Source: Geopseudomonas sagittaria
GTDB lineage: Bacteria; Pseudomonadota; Gammaproteobacteria; Pseudomonadales; Pseudomonadaceae
NCBI RefSeq assembly: GCF_900115715.1
Contig: NZ_FOXM01000011.1
Coordinates: forward strand, 78,798-142,797
Length of the DNA: 64,000 bases
Direction of reading: 5' to 3'
A program made the position numbers and the translations under genes. The notes under the pieces were generated by a model. It saw only the letters and a list, made by a program, of their open reading frames with translations. It did not search any database and was not told the origin of the DNA. Positions 1-7,549 of this stretch are shown in pieces; within the stretch, counting starts at the first letter, position 1; every line of letters starts with the position of its first letter.

Positions 1-30
1 AAGAAGGTGTTGCGCCAGCCGCGTCAGTAA
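1..30 (+). CDS. Possible 3' end of an upstream gene
   Basis: The first 30 bases read in frame 1 as nine codons (KKVLRQPRQ) followed by TAA at 28-30, which could be the C-terminus of a gene that starts before the window. Nine residues cannot identify it. In other pseudomonads the gene before lhgO is often the glutarate 2-hydroxylase csiD/glaH, but nothing here shows that. The stretch could equally be non-coding. Confidence 0.25.
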   Translation, partial: KKVLRQPRQ

Positions 31-116
31 GGTTCTGCTCGCCATTCGCGAGGACGGAGATCCGCGTGCGCCGTCCTCGCGTGCCCCATAACCATCAGTC
101 AAGAAGGGCAGACAAG

Positions 117-1346
117 GTGTACGACTTCATCATCATCGGCGGCGGCATCCTCGGCATGTCCACTGCCATGCAACTGCTCCGCGCCTATCCCGACAGCCGG
201 ATGCTGCTGCTGGAAAAGGAATCCGCGCCCGCGCGCCACCAGACCGGCCACAACAGCGGCGTGATCCACGCCGGCGTCTACTACACCCCCGGCAGCCTCA
301 AGGCCAAGTTCTGCCTGGCCGGCAACCGGGCCACCAAGGCGTTCTGTACCGAACACGGCATTCGCTTCGATGAGTGCGGCAAGCTGCTGGTCGCCACCAA
401 CGAGCTGGAAATGCAGCGCATGCAGGCGCTGTGGGAGCGCACCGCCGCCAACGGCCTGCAGCGCGAGTGGCTGTCCGCCGGCGAGCTGCGCGAACGCGAG
501 CCGAACATCACCGGCATCGGCGGCATCTTCGTGCCCTCCAGCGGCATCGTCAGCTACGCCGAGGTCACCGCGGCCATGGCCCGCGAGTTCCAGATGCGCG
601 GCGGCGAGATTCGCTACGGGGCCGAGGTGATCGGCCTCGACGAGCGCCCCACCGAAATGCTGGTGAAGACCTCGGTCGGCGAGTTCACCAGCCGCTTCAT
701 GGTCTCCTGCTCGGGGCTGATGGCCGACCGCGTGGTGCGCATGCTCGGCCTCGATCCCGGCTTCACCATCTGCCCGTTCCGCGGCGAGTACTACCTGCTG
801 CCGGCCGAGCACAACAGCATCGTCAACCACCTGATCTACCCGATCCCCGACCCGTCGATGCCGTTCCTCGGCGTGCACCTGACGCGGATGATCGACGGCA
901 CCGTCACCGTCGGCCCCAACGCGGTGCTGGCGCTCAAGCGCGAGGGCTACCGCAAGCGCGACATCTCGCTGTCCGACACCTTCGCCATGCTCACCGACCC
1001 CGGCATCCTCAAGGTGCTGAAGAACAACCTGCGCCCCGGCCTGGTGGAGATGCGCAACTCGCTGTTCAAGCGCGGCTACCTGCAGGAAGTGCGCAAGTAC
1101 TGCCCGAGCATCGAGCTCAAGGACCTCAAGCCCTACCCGGCGGGCGTGCGCGCCCAGGCGGTATCGCGCGAGGGCAAGCTGATCGAGGACTTCCTGTTCC
1201 GCAACACCCGGCGCAGCGTCAACGTGTGCAACGCGCCGTCGCCGGCGGCCACCTCGGCCATCCCGATCGGTGCCTACATCATCGAGCAGATCGACGCCCA
1301 GCTCGCCGACCTGCCCGGGTTCAACAGGCAGCGCCAGACCGCCTGA
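117..1346 (+). CDS. lhgO: L-2-hydroxyglutarate oxidase (FAD-dependent)
   Basis: A 409-residue FAD-dependent oxidoreductase of the DAO family. It oxidises L-2-hydroxyglutarate to 2-oxoglutarate and passes electrons to the membrane quinone pool, the last step of glutarate/lysine breakdown through glutarate. The N-terminal dinucleotide fold is clear (DFIIIGGGILGMSTAMQLL), followed by an RHQTGHNSGVIHAGVYY segment typical of this family. I chose the GTG at 117 because AAGAAGGG lies 8 bases upstream and because homologues begin right at the YDFIIIGGG strand. An in-frame ATG at 66 would add 17 unlike residues. The length fits the roughly 400-420 residues usual for LhgO. An aminotransferase gene follows after 40 bases, probably in the same transcript. 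Confidence 0.9.
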   Translation: MYDFIIIGGGILGMSTAMQLLRAYPDSRMLLLEKESAPARHQTGHNSGVIHAGVYYTPGSLKAKFCLAGNRATKAFCTEHGIRFDECGKLLVATNELEMQRMQALWERTAANGLQREWLSAGELREREPNITGIGGIFVPSSGIVSYAEVTAAMAREFQMRGGEIRYGAEVIGLDERPTEMLVKTSVGEFTSRFMVSCSGLMADRVVRMLGLDPGFTICPFRGEYYLLPAEHNSIVNHLIYPIPDPSMPFLGVHLTRMIDGTVTVGPNAVLALKREGYRKRDISLSDTFAMLTDPGILKVLKNNLRPGLVEMRNSLFKRGYLQEVRKYCPSIELKDLKPYPAGVRAQAVSREGKLIEDFLFRNTRRSVNVCNAPSPAATSAIPIGAYIIEQIDAQLADLPGFNRQRQTA

Positions 1347-1386
1347 AGCCTTAAATGCCTTGCCCAATCCCCATGGAGCGCGCGTC

Positions 1387-2745
1387 ATGAGCCAATCGCT
1401 GCAAGAAAAGGACATCCACTACCAGCTGCACCCTTACACCAACGCCCGCCTGCACCAGGAGCAGGGCCCGCTGATCATCGAGCGCGGCGAAGGCGTGTAC
1501 GTCTACGACGACCAGGGCAAGGACTACATCGAAGGCATGTCGGGGCTGTGGAGCGCCGCGCTGGGCTTCAGCAACCAGCGCCTGATCCGCGCCGCGCAGC
1601 AGCAGCTCGAGACCCTGCCGTTCTACCACCTGTTCAGCCACAAGGCGCACCGGCCGAGCATCGAGCTGGCCGAGAAGCTGATCCAGATGGCGCCGGTGCC
1701 GATGAGCAAGGTGTTCTTCACCAACTCCGGCTCCGAGGCCAACGACACCGTGGTCAAGCTGGTGTGGTTCCGCAACCACGCCCTCGGCAAGCCGGAAAAG
1801 AACAAGTTCATCGCCCGCACCAACGCCTACCACGGCATCACCGTGGCCAGCGCCAGCCTCACCGGCCTGCCGGCCAACCACCGCGGCTTCGGCCTGCCGC
1901 TGCCGGGCTTCCTGCACGTCGGCTGCCCGCACCACTACCGCTACGCCCTGCCGGGGGAGAGCGAGGAACAGTTCGCCGACCGCCTGGCCGCCGAACTGGA
2001 GCAGACCATCCTCGCCGAGGGTCCGGAAACCATCGCCGCCTTCATCGGCGAGCCGCTGATGGGCGCCGGCGGCGTGATCGTGCCGCCGCGCACCTACTGG
2101 GCGAAGGTCCAGCAAGTCTGCCGCAAGTACGACATCCTGGTGATCGCCGACGAGGTGATCTGCGGATTCGGCCGCACCGGCCAGATGTTCGGCAGCCAGA
2201 CCTTCGGCATCCAGCCGGACATCATGGTGGTGTCCAAGCAGCTGTCCTCGTCCTACCAGCCGATCGCCGCGGTACTGATCAACGATGCGGTGTACCAGCC
2301 GATCGAGGCGCAGAGCGGCAGCCTCGGCACCCTCGGCCACGGCTTCACCGCCAGCGGCCATCCGGTGGCGGCTGCGGTGTCGCTGGAGAACCTGAAGATC
2401 ATCGAGGAGGACAACCTGGTCGCTCACGCCGCCGCCATGGGCGAGCGCATGCACGCCGCGCTGCGTCGCTTCACCGACCACCCGCTGGTTGGCGAGGTGC
2501 GCGGCTGCGGCCTGATCGCCGCGGTCGAGTTGGTCGGCGACAAGGACAGCAAGGCGCCGTACCAGACCACCGGCACCCTCGGCCGCTACCTGGCCGGTCG
2601 CGCCCAGCAGCACGGCCTGATCACCCGCGCCATGGGCGACGCCATCGCCTTCTGTCCGCCGCTGATCATCGACGAGCAGGAGATGGACCTGCTGCTCGAA
2701 CGCTTCGAACGCGCGCTGGACGACACGGCGCAGTGGGCGAAGTGA
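1387..2745 (+). CDS. Class III (omega-)aminotransferase, PLP-dependent
   Basis: A 452-residue fold-type I PLP enzyme of the class III (acetylornithine/omega-amino acid) family. It transfers amino groups from a terminal amine or omega-amino acid to pyruvate or 2-oxoglutarate. Visible landmarks are FTNSGSEAND (phosphate cup), the aromatic YHG stretch stacking on PLP, DEVICGFGRTG with the pyridine-nitrogen Asp, and the Schiff-base Lys in VVSKQLSSSYQP. The ATG at 1387 follows GGAG by 8 bases. It lies directly behind lhgO, and a strong terminator follows at 2884-2905, so the two probably form one catabolic unit for a lysine-, 5-aminovalerate- or polyamine-like substrate. The exact amine donor cannot be read from sequence. 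Confidence 0.85.
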   Translation: MSQSLQEKDIHYQLHPYTNARLHQEQGPLIIERGEGVYVYDDQGKDYIEGMSGLWSAALGFSNQRLIRAAQQQLETLPFYHLFSHKAHRPSIELAEKLIQMAPVPMSKVFFTNSGSEANDTVVKLVWFRNHALGKPEKNKFIARTNAYHGITVASASLTGLPANHRGFGLPLPGFLHVGCPHHYRYALPGESEEQFADRLAAELEQTILAEGPETIAAFIGEPLMGAGGVIVPPRTYWAKVQQVCRKYDILVIADEVICGFGRTGQMFGSQTFGIQPDIMVVSKQLSSSYQPIAAVLINDAVYQPIEAQSGSLGTLGHGFTASGHPVAAAVSLENLKIIEEDNLVAHAAAMGERMHAALRRFTDHPLVGEVRGCGLIAAVELVGDKDSKAPYQTTGTLGRYLAGRAQQHGLITRAMGDAIAFCPPLIIDEQEMDLLLERFERALDDTAQWAK

Positions 2746-2802
2746 GCTGAGAAGAGGCCGGCGCCATGGAGCAAGCGCATGCGTGGCGTCGGTCCATCCC
2801 CT

Positions 2803-2858
2803 GTAGGGGCGAATTCATTCGCCCTGGCGGGGACTTTGGCGAATGAATTCGCCCCTAC
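2803..2858. repeat. REP-like perfect inverted repeat
   Basis: Two 21-base arms (2803-2823 and 2838-2858) are exact reverse complements around a 14-base spacer. The arm starts GTAGGGGCGAATTC. GTAGGNGCGAATTCATTCGC-type palindromes are dispersed repeats in many Pseudomonas genomes. It sits between the aminotransferase stop and its terminator. Confidence 0.75.
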
Positions 2859-2883
2859 GGATCTGTTGGCACGCGATAGCCCG

Positions 2884-2905
2884 GGCCGGCGCAAGCCGGC
2901 CTTTT
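2884..2905 (+). terminator. Rho-independent terminator after the aminotransferase gene
   Basis: GGCCGGC (2884-2890), loop GCAA, GCCGGCC (2895-2901), then TTTT. It ends the lhgO-aminotransferase transcript ahead of the GNAT gene. Confidence 0.75.
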
Positions 2906-2975
2906 CGCGTCAGCCGACGCAGCTGAGCGGCAGGCCTGTCCGAACCACGGAACGCAACCCGAAAAGGAGGTCCCC

Positions 2976-3419
2976 TTGAACATCCCGGTCGTGCCGATCA
3001 CGGCAGACAACACCGCCAGCGCAATCGACGCCTTGCGCGAACTCTGGCCGCACTACGCGGCGGAAGAGATGGTGCGGGTGATCGACCAGCAGCTGCGGCC
3101 CAACGGCTACCAGCTGGTCGGCATCTTTGCCGACGGCTCGCCCGCAGCCGCCGCCGTGCTCGGTTACCGCATCCAGCACTCGCTGTGGCTGGGCCAGTCG
3201 CTGTACATCGTCGACATCGCCACCCTGCCCGAATGGCGCGGGCGCGGATTTGGCGACCGCCTGATGGCGTGGGCCGAAGCCGAGGCTGCCCGCCTGGGCT
3301 GCAGCGCCGTGCACCTTGACTCCGGCGTCGGCCGGGAGCGGGCGGCGGCGCATCGCCTGTACATGCGCCATCACTACCAGATTGGCTGCCACCACTTCGT
3401 CAAGAGGCTTGGGGGGTAG
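2976..3419 (+). CDS. GNAT family N-acetyltransferase
   Basis: A 147-residue single-domain acetyltransferase of the GNAT superfamily, which moves the acetyl group of acetyl-CoA to an amine acceptor. The CoA-binding motif A is clear: strand YIVDIATLP followed by the pyrophosphate loop WRGRGFGDRL and an alpha helix. The C-terminal half has the usual RLYMRHHYQ beta4-alpha4 region. The start is a TTG with an ideal Shine-Dalgarno AAGGAGG ending 5 bases upstream (2962-2970), and no competing ATG fits. It appears to be a single-gene unit between a terminator and the convergent mqsRA operon. Its substrate is unknown. Confidence 0.85.
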   Translation: MNIPVVPITADNTASAIDALRELWPHYAAEEMVRVIDQQLRPNGYQLVGIFADGSPAAAAVLGYRIQHSLWLGQSLYIVDIATLPEWRGRGFGDRLMAWAEAEAARLGCSAVHLDSGVGRERAAAHRLYMRHHYQIGCHHFVKRLGG

Positions 3420-3520
3420 CCTGAAGGAGGCGCCAGCCGTGCAGGAAGGTTGGTGCTTCGCCTTTCGAGGTTTCGACCTGCAGGAGGAAAACGCTGTACG
3501 CCCACCGCTCGGTGAAGCGA

Positions 3521-3922
3521 TCAGCCCGCGCGGACTTCGCTCAACAGTTCGGGGTGGCGATCCAGCACCTTGAGCAACTTGACCAGTGCCAGGGGCGGCC
3601 TGGTCTTGCCGTTCTCGTAGCGCGAGAAGGCATTCACGCCACCGCCGAAGATCTCGGCCGCCTCGCGCTGATCCAGCGCTAGCTTCTTGCGCACGTAGGC
3701 GATATAGCCCGGGTCGACGATCGAGGCGTTCACCTGCTTGTTGAACGCCAGCATCGCCGCGCTGACGCGGCTCGATTCACCGGCATCCAGCACGGCTTCA
3801 CCGCAGTCGGAACAGAAGTCGCCGACCACGGCCGGAATCGCCGTTGCTTCGCCCTTGTAGGTGTAAGGCAGATCGCGGGTGTCATGCACCAGTTCCGCCG
3901 CTCCGCAGGATGGGCATTTCAT
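3521..3922 (-). CDS. mqsA: MqsA antitoxin (zinc-binding, HTH)
   Basis: A 133-residue antitoxin and autorepressor of the MqsRA type II system. The N-terminal zinc-binding half has two cysteine pairs (MKCPSC and FCSDC) and binds the MqsR toxin. The C-terminal XRE-type helix-turn-helix carries the family signature EAAEIFGGGVNAFSRYE and binds the operon's own operators. I placed the start at the ATG at 3922, because homologues begin MKCP; a GTG at 3928 would add two residues. AAGGAG within the end of mqsR serves as ribosome site, and only two bases separate the mqsR stop from this start, so translation is coupled. Toxin gene first, antitoxin second is the usual MqsRA order. Confidence 0.93.
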   Translation of the reverse strand: MKCPSCGAAELVHDTRDLPYTYKGEATAIPAVVGDFCSDCGEAVLDAGESSRVSAAMLAFNKQVNASIVDPGYIAYVRKKLALDQREAAEIFGGGVNAFSRYENGKTRPPLALVKLLKVLDRHPELLSEVRAG

Positions 3923-3924
3923 GT

Positions 3925-4221
3925 TCACAGCTCCTTGAAGGACACGATGAGCACGTCATCGATGACCGTCAGTTTCAGGTAGACCTCTCCGGCAGCCGTG
4001 CGATGCCGGTACACGTCCTGCCAGACCGTATGGTCCGCATGTGTGGTCATGCTCTTGTAGAAGTCTGCCGTGACCAGCGCCATGACCACGCCGAGCATCC
4101 CTTCGAAGTCGAGCCCCAACGCCGCCGCTCCCGCCAGCGCGGACATGGTCGAGCGCACCTTGCCGGCTTCGACCAGGGCTTTGACGGCGGGCAGCTTGCA
4201 GTGCGGCGTTCGCTTTTCCAT
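3925..4221 (-). CDS. mqsR: MqsR mRNA interferase toxin
   Basis: A 98-residue RelE/YoeB-fold ribosome-independent mRNA interferase that cleaves mainly at GCU/GCA sites when not bound by MqsA. The sequence closely follows E. coli MqsR: MEKRTPH at the start, ALGLDFEGM, ADFYKSMTTHADHTVWQDVYR in the middle and LTVIDDVLIVSFKE at the end. The Lys, Tyr and Gln of the known active-site region (FYKSM...WQDVY) are present, so the toxin should be active. No Shine-Dalgarno precedes the ATG, and the predicted -10 lies only 6 bases upstream, so the transcript may be leaderless or nearly so. Confidence 0.93.
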   Translation of the reverse strand: MEKRTPHCKLPAVKALVEAGKVRSTMSALAGAAALGLDFEGMLGVVMALVTADFYKSMTTHADHTVWQDVYRHRTAAGEVYLKLTVIDDVLIVSFKEL

Positions 4222-4227
4222 GGGCCG

Positions 4228-4265
4228 AAATTAGCCTGACAGTCCTCGTTTGGCAAGTAGGTTAA
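4228..4265 (-). promoter_or_regulatory. mqsRA promoter with candidate MqsA operator arms
   Basis: On the minus strand, TTGCCA (4251-4256) and TAATTT (4228-4233) are separated by 17 bases, a good sigma-70 layout. TTAACCT (4259-4265) and AGGCTAA (4231-4237) form an inverted pair with one mismatch around the -35. They resemble the AACCT/AGGTT half-sites bound by MqsA in E. coli, but the spacing is wider, so operator function is inferred. Confidence 0.5.
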
Positions 4266-4336
4266 TTCTGGGGCGATTCTGCTGCGCCGCCTTCCTCGGC
4301 AGGCTGGTCAAGCCTGGATGCGGAGGCGGCAAGCAG

Positions 4337-4366
4337 GAAAAACCACGACCCGTCATGGCCGTGGTT
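4337..4366 (-). terminator. Terminator after the araC-type gene
   Basis: On the minus strand AACCACG (4360-4366) pairs with CGTGGTT (4341-4347), followed by a T-run. It closes the AraC-type regulator gene, which ends at 4380. Confidence 0.65.
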
Positions 4367-4379
4367 CTGGGGCAGGCCC

Positions 4380-5345
4380 TCACTCCCCCCGCCTCTGCAA
4401 CCCTCCACGCACCTCCCGCGCGGTACAGCCGTACTGCTGGCGGAAGGCGCGGGTGAACTGGGCCTGGTCGTTGAATCCCCAGCGGAACGCCAGTTCGCCG
4501 ATCGACAGGTGGCAGTGCGGGTCGCGCAGCTGGCGGTGCACGGCCTCCAGGCGCTGCAGGCGGACCCACTCGCCTAGGGTGTATGGGGTGGCGGCGAACA
4601 GCTTGTGCAGGTAGCGCAGCGACAGGCCGCAGGCCTCGGCGATCTGCGCCGGGGCCAGCTCCGGGTTGGCCAGGTGGCGCTCGACGTACTGCTCGACGCG
4701 CTGCAGGTGCACGGCGGCGAGGGTCGAGGTTTCGCTGTTGAGCACCCGCTCGTCCTGGCGCAGGGCCATCAGCAGGGTCGCCATCGCCTGTTCGAGCAGC
4801 AGGTGGCGGGCGGCGGCGTCGCACTCGTCGAAGCGCGCCGCGCACAGGCCGAGCTGCTCGACGAAGATCCGCCCGAGGCCGCGACGGGCGTCGAAGCAGA
4901 AGCGGGTGTAGCGTTCCGCGCCGCGCAGCTGGCCGACCAGAGCGCGCTCGGGCAGCTTGAACACCCAGAGATCGTTGTCGGCGGCGTAGTGGAAGCGGTA
5001 GGGCGCATCGCCGCGTTCGACGATGAAGCCGCCCGGCTGACAGCGCAGGGCGCGGCCGTCCTGCTCGAAGAGGACTTCGGTCTGCCGCGGCACGGTGACC
5101 AGGTAGCAGGCCTCCGGGTCCTGGCTGACCTGGGCCTTGCTGCGCGAATAGGCGAGCTGGCTGGAGCGCAGGCGGGAGAGGGTGAGCGGGGTGCTCGGAG
5201 TGTCCCAGACGTGCAGGCTGCCCTGGAAGCTGGCGCCCGCATCGAATTCGAGGCTGAGGGGGAAGTAGGTGTTGCCGATCGCTTCTGCCCAGCGGAGCTG
5301 GCGTTCCTGTTGCGGCCAGTATCGGGTGGAGAGCTGATGAGCCAT
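4380..5345 (-). CDS. AraC/XylS family transcriptional regulator
   Basis: A 321-residue regulator. Residues 1-200 form a cupin-like AraC-binding (type 2) sensor domain. Residues about 215-315 hold two helix-turn-helix units, the first around ACGLSLRYLHKLF and the second around LAFRWGFNDQAQFTRAFRQQYG, the usual AraC signature. It lies downstream of hyuBA on the same strand with only 98 bases between, in its own unit with a terminator. The likely role is activation of the hyu/porin/permease genes in response to their substrate. The leader has a 9-bp hairpin that contains the Shine-Dalgarno and a Crc-type AACAACGA loop. Confidence 0.88.
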   Translation of the reverse strand: MAHQLSTRYWPQQERQLRWAEAIGNTYFPLSLEFDAGASFQGSLHVWDTPSTPLTLSRLRSSQLAYSRSKAQVSQDPEACYLVTVPRQTEVLFEQDGRALRCQPGGFIVERGDAPYRFHYAADNDLWVFKLPERALVGQLRGAERYTRFCFDARRGLGRIFVEQLGLCAARFDECDAAARHLLLEQAMATLLMALRQDERVLNSETSTLAAVHLQRVEQYVERHLANPELAPAQIAEACGLSLRYLHKLFAATPYTLGEWVRLQRLEAVHRQLRDPHCHLSIGELAFRWGFNDQAQFTRAFRQQYGCTAREVRGGLQRRGE

Positions 5346-5348
5346 GGC

Positions 5349-5381
5349 CTGTCCTCACGATTATCGTTGTTTTGAGGACAG
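5349..5381 (-). promoter_or_regulatory. Leader hairpin with Hfq/Crc-type motif in the loop
   Basis: TGTCCTCA (5373-5380) and TGAGGACA (5350-5357) on the minus strand are exact complements, extended by one C-G pair. The loop holds AACAACGA (5364-5371), a 7/8 match to the AANAANAA catabolite-activity motif. The 3' arm contains the GAGG Shine-Dalgarno of the araC-type gene. It may be a translational switch, or alternatively a DNA operator. Confidence 0.55.
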
Positions 5382-5443
5382 CGCGGCAGGGAAATCCCTG
5401 CCGCGCCGTTAATTCGCCATCATTGGCCTGGGTGACCGGGTGG

Positions 5444-7528
5444 TCAAGTCCGTGGCGTCACCCGGTAGGTAGCGGACGGGGTCAGGCTCGCCTGCCAGCC
5501 CGGTGGGATGACGATGTTGGTGGTGCTTTCCTCGATCACGCACGGGCCCTGCACGGTCTGCCCGGGCTGCAGGTGGTTGCCGTCGTACACCGCGGTCGGC
5601 TGCCACTCGCCGTCGGCGCTGAACAGCATCTTGCGCAGGCTGGCCGGAACCGGGGCAGCGGCTTCGGCGGGCACCGGAAGCTCGGGCAGCGGCGGACGTG
5701 GCAGGCGGCCGATCACCGAGCACTCCAGGTTGACCAGCTCCACCGGGCTGCCCGGCTCGCTGTAGGAGTACAGCGCCTGGTGGCGCTGGTGGAAGGCGTC
5801 GCACAGCGCGGTCAGGCTCTGCTCGTCCAGCTGGCTGCTGGCCAGTTCCACGCTGCACTCGTGGATCTGCCCGAGGTAGCGCATCTCCAGGGTGTAGTGG
5901 CACTCGATGGCGTCGGCGCCGAAGCCGTCGTCGCGCAGGTTGTCGAGGCCCTTGCCGCGCAGTTCGGCGAGCGCCCGGTTGAGCAGGGCGAGGTCGGCGT
6001 GACCGGCGTCCAGGCGCATCGGCAGGGTGGTCAGCTGGTCGTAGCGCATGTCGGAGAGGATCTGGCCGAAGGCGCACAGGCCGGAGGCGACCTTGGGGAT
6101 CAGCACGGTATGGATGCCGATCTCCTCGGCCAGGCGCACCACGTGCATGCCGGCCGCGCCGCCGGCGCCGATCAGGGCGAAGTCGCGCGGGTCGTGGCCG
6201 CGCTCGATGGACACGCGGCGGATGCCGTTGACCATGTTCAGGTTGACCAGGGTGGTGATGCCGTAGGCCGCGCGCTCGATGCTGATGCCCAGCGGGTCGG
6301 CGATCTTGCTGCGGATGGCGTCCAGTGCCGCCTGGCGGTTGAGGCGGATGCTGCCGCCGAGCAGGGCGCCGTCGGGCAGGTAGCCGAGCACCAGGTTGGC
6401 GTCGGTCACCGTGGGCTCGGTACCGCCCTTGCCGTAGCACACCGGGCCGGGCTTGGCGCCGGCGCTGCGCGGACCGACCTGGAGCATGCCGAACTCGTCG
6501 AGGTGGGCGATCGAGCCGCCGCCGGCGCCGAGGGTCTCCACCTGGATCATCGGCACGCCTATGCGCTGGCGCAGGAAGTCGACGTCCTTGCTGAAGTTGG
6601 TGCGTCCGGCGTTGGTCAGGGTGATGTCGAACGAGGTGCCGCCCATGTCGACGGTGATCACGTTGTCGATGTCGAACGGCCGTGCCACCGACAGGCCGGC
6701 CTGCGGCGCCGAGGCCGGGCCGGAGTTGATCGCGTTGACCGCGCGTTCGCGCATCATCGCACCGGGCGCCAGGCCGCCGTTGGACTGGAAGTAGCGCACC
6801 GGCTGCTGGGCGCCGAGTTCCTCGAACAGCGCGTCGATGCGCTCGACGTAGCGCGCCATCACCGGGCTCAGGTAGGCGTTGACCACGGTGGTGGAGGTGC
6901 GGGTGTACTCGCGGATCTGCGGGAACACCTCGACGCCGGTGCAGACGAACACCCCGGGCAGGGCGGCGCGCACCAGTTCGGCGGCGCGCTGCTCGTGGGC
7001 CGGGTTGCGCACCGACCAGACGAAGGAGATCGCCACCGCCTGCACGCCCTCGGCGCGGAAGTAGTCGATGGCCTCGCGCACCGCGTCCTCGTCCAGCCGG
7101 CTGTACTCGCGGCCGTCGCTGAGGATGCGCCCGCCGACCGGGCGGCGCAGGTGGCGCGGCACCAGCATGTGCGCCGGCGGGTAGTGGGCGTCGTAGCGAT
7201 GGCCCTCTTCCTTGTGGCCGAGGCGGATCTCCAGGCTGTCCTCGTGGCCCTCGGTGCACAGCAGGCCGACCTTGACCCCGGTGCGCTCGATCAGCGCGTT
7301 GAGCGCCACGGTGGTGCCGTTGATGCACAGGTCGCAGTCGGCAATGATCTCGGCCGGGGTGCGGCCGGTGGCGTCGGCGATCTGCGCGAGGCCGGCGCGG
7401 ATGGCCAGGGTGCCGTCGGAGGGGGTGGACGGCGCCTTGAACAGCTGCACGCCGCCGTTGCGGTCGGCGAGGATGAAGTCGGTGAAGGTGCCGCCGGCGT
7501 CGATGCCCAGACGATATTGGTTACGCAT
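5444..7528 (-). CDS. hyuA: ATP-dependent hydantoinase/lactamase subunit A
   Basis: A 694-residue member of the HyuA/N-methylhydantoinase A/5-oxoprolinase A family. This subunit binds and hydrolyses ATP to phosphorylate the lactam or hydantoin carbonyl, and the ring is opened together with HyuB. The N-terminus shows the ASKHA phosphate-1 loop (LGIDAGGTFTDF), INGTTVALNAL lies near residue 70, and a second phosphate loop VDMGGTSFD lies near residue 300. GAGGA precedes the ATG. The gene starts 21 bases after hyuB, so they are co-transcribed and should form the complex. Possible substrates within the family are hydantoins, N-methylhydantoin, 5-oxoproline and caprolactam. The sequence does not choose among them, and no N-carbamoyl amidohydrolase gene is nearby. 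Confidence 0.88.
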   Translation of the reverse strand: MRNQYRLGIDAGGTFTDFILADRNGGVQLFKAPSTPSDGTLAIRAGLAQIADATGRTPAEIIADCDLCINGTTVALNALIERTGVKVGLLCTEGHEDSLEIRLGHKEEGHRYDAHYPPAHMLVPRHLRRPVGGRILSDGREYSRLDEDAVREAIDYFRAEGVQAVAISFVWSVRNPAHEQRAAELVRAALPGVFVCTGVEVFPQIREYTRTSTTVVNAYLSPVMARYVERIDALFEELGAQQPVRYFQSNGGLAPGAMMRERAVNAINSGPASAPQAGLSVARPFDIDNVITVDMGGTSFDITLTNAGRTNFSKDVDFLRQRIGVPMIQVETLGAGGGSIAHLDEFGMLQVGPRSAGAKPGPVCYGKGGTEPTVTDANLVLGYLPDGALLGGSIRLNRQAALDAIRSKIADPLGISIERAAYGITTLVNLNMVNGIRRVSIERGHDPRDFALIGAGGAAGMHVVRLAEEIGIHTVLIPKVASGLCAFGQILSDMRYDQLTTLPMRLDAGHADLALLNRALAELRGKGLDNLRDDGFGADAIECHYTLEMRYLGQIHECSVELASSQLDEQSLTALCDAFHQRHQALYSYSEPGSPVELVNLECSVIGRLPRPPLPELPVPAEAAAPVPASLRKMLFSADGEWQPTAVYDGNHLQPGQTVQGPCVIEESTTNIVIPPGWQASLTPSATYRVTPRT

Positions 7529-7549
7529 GTCGATGTTCCTCAGCAGTGC

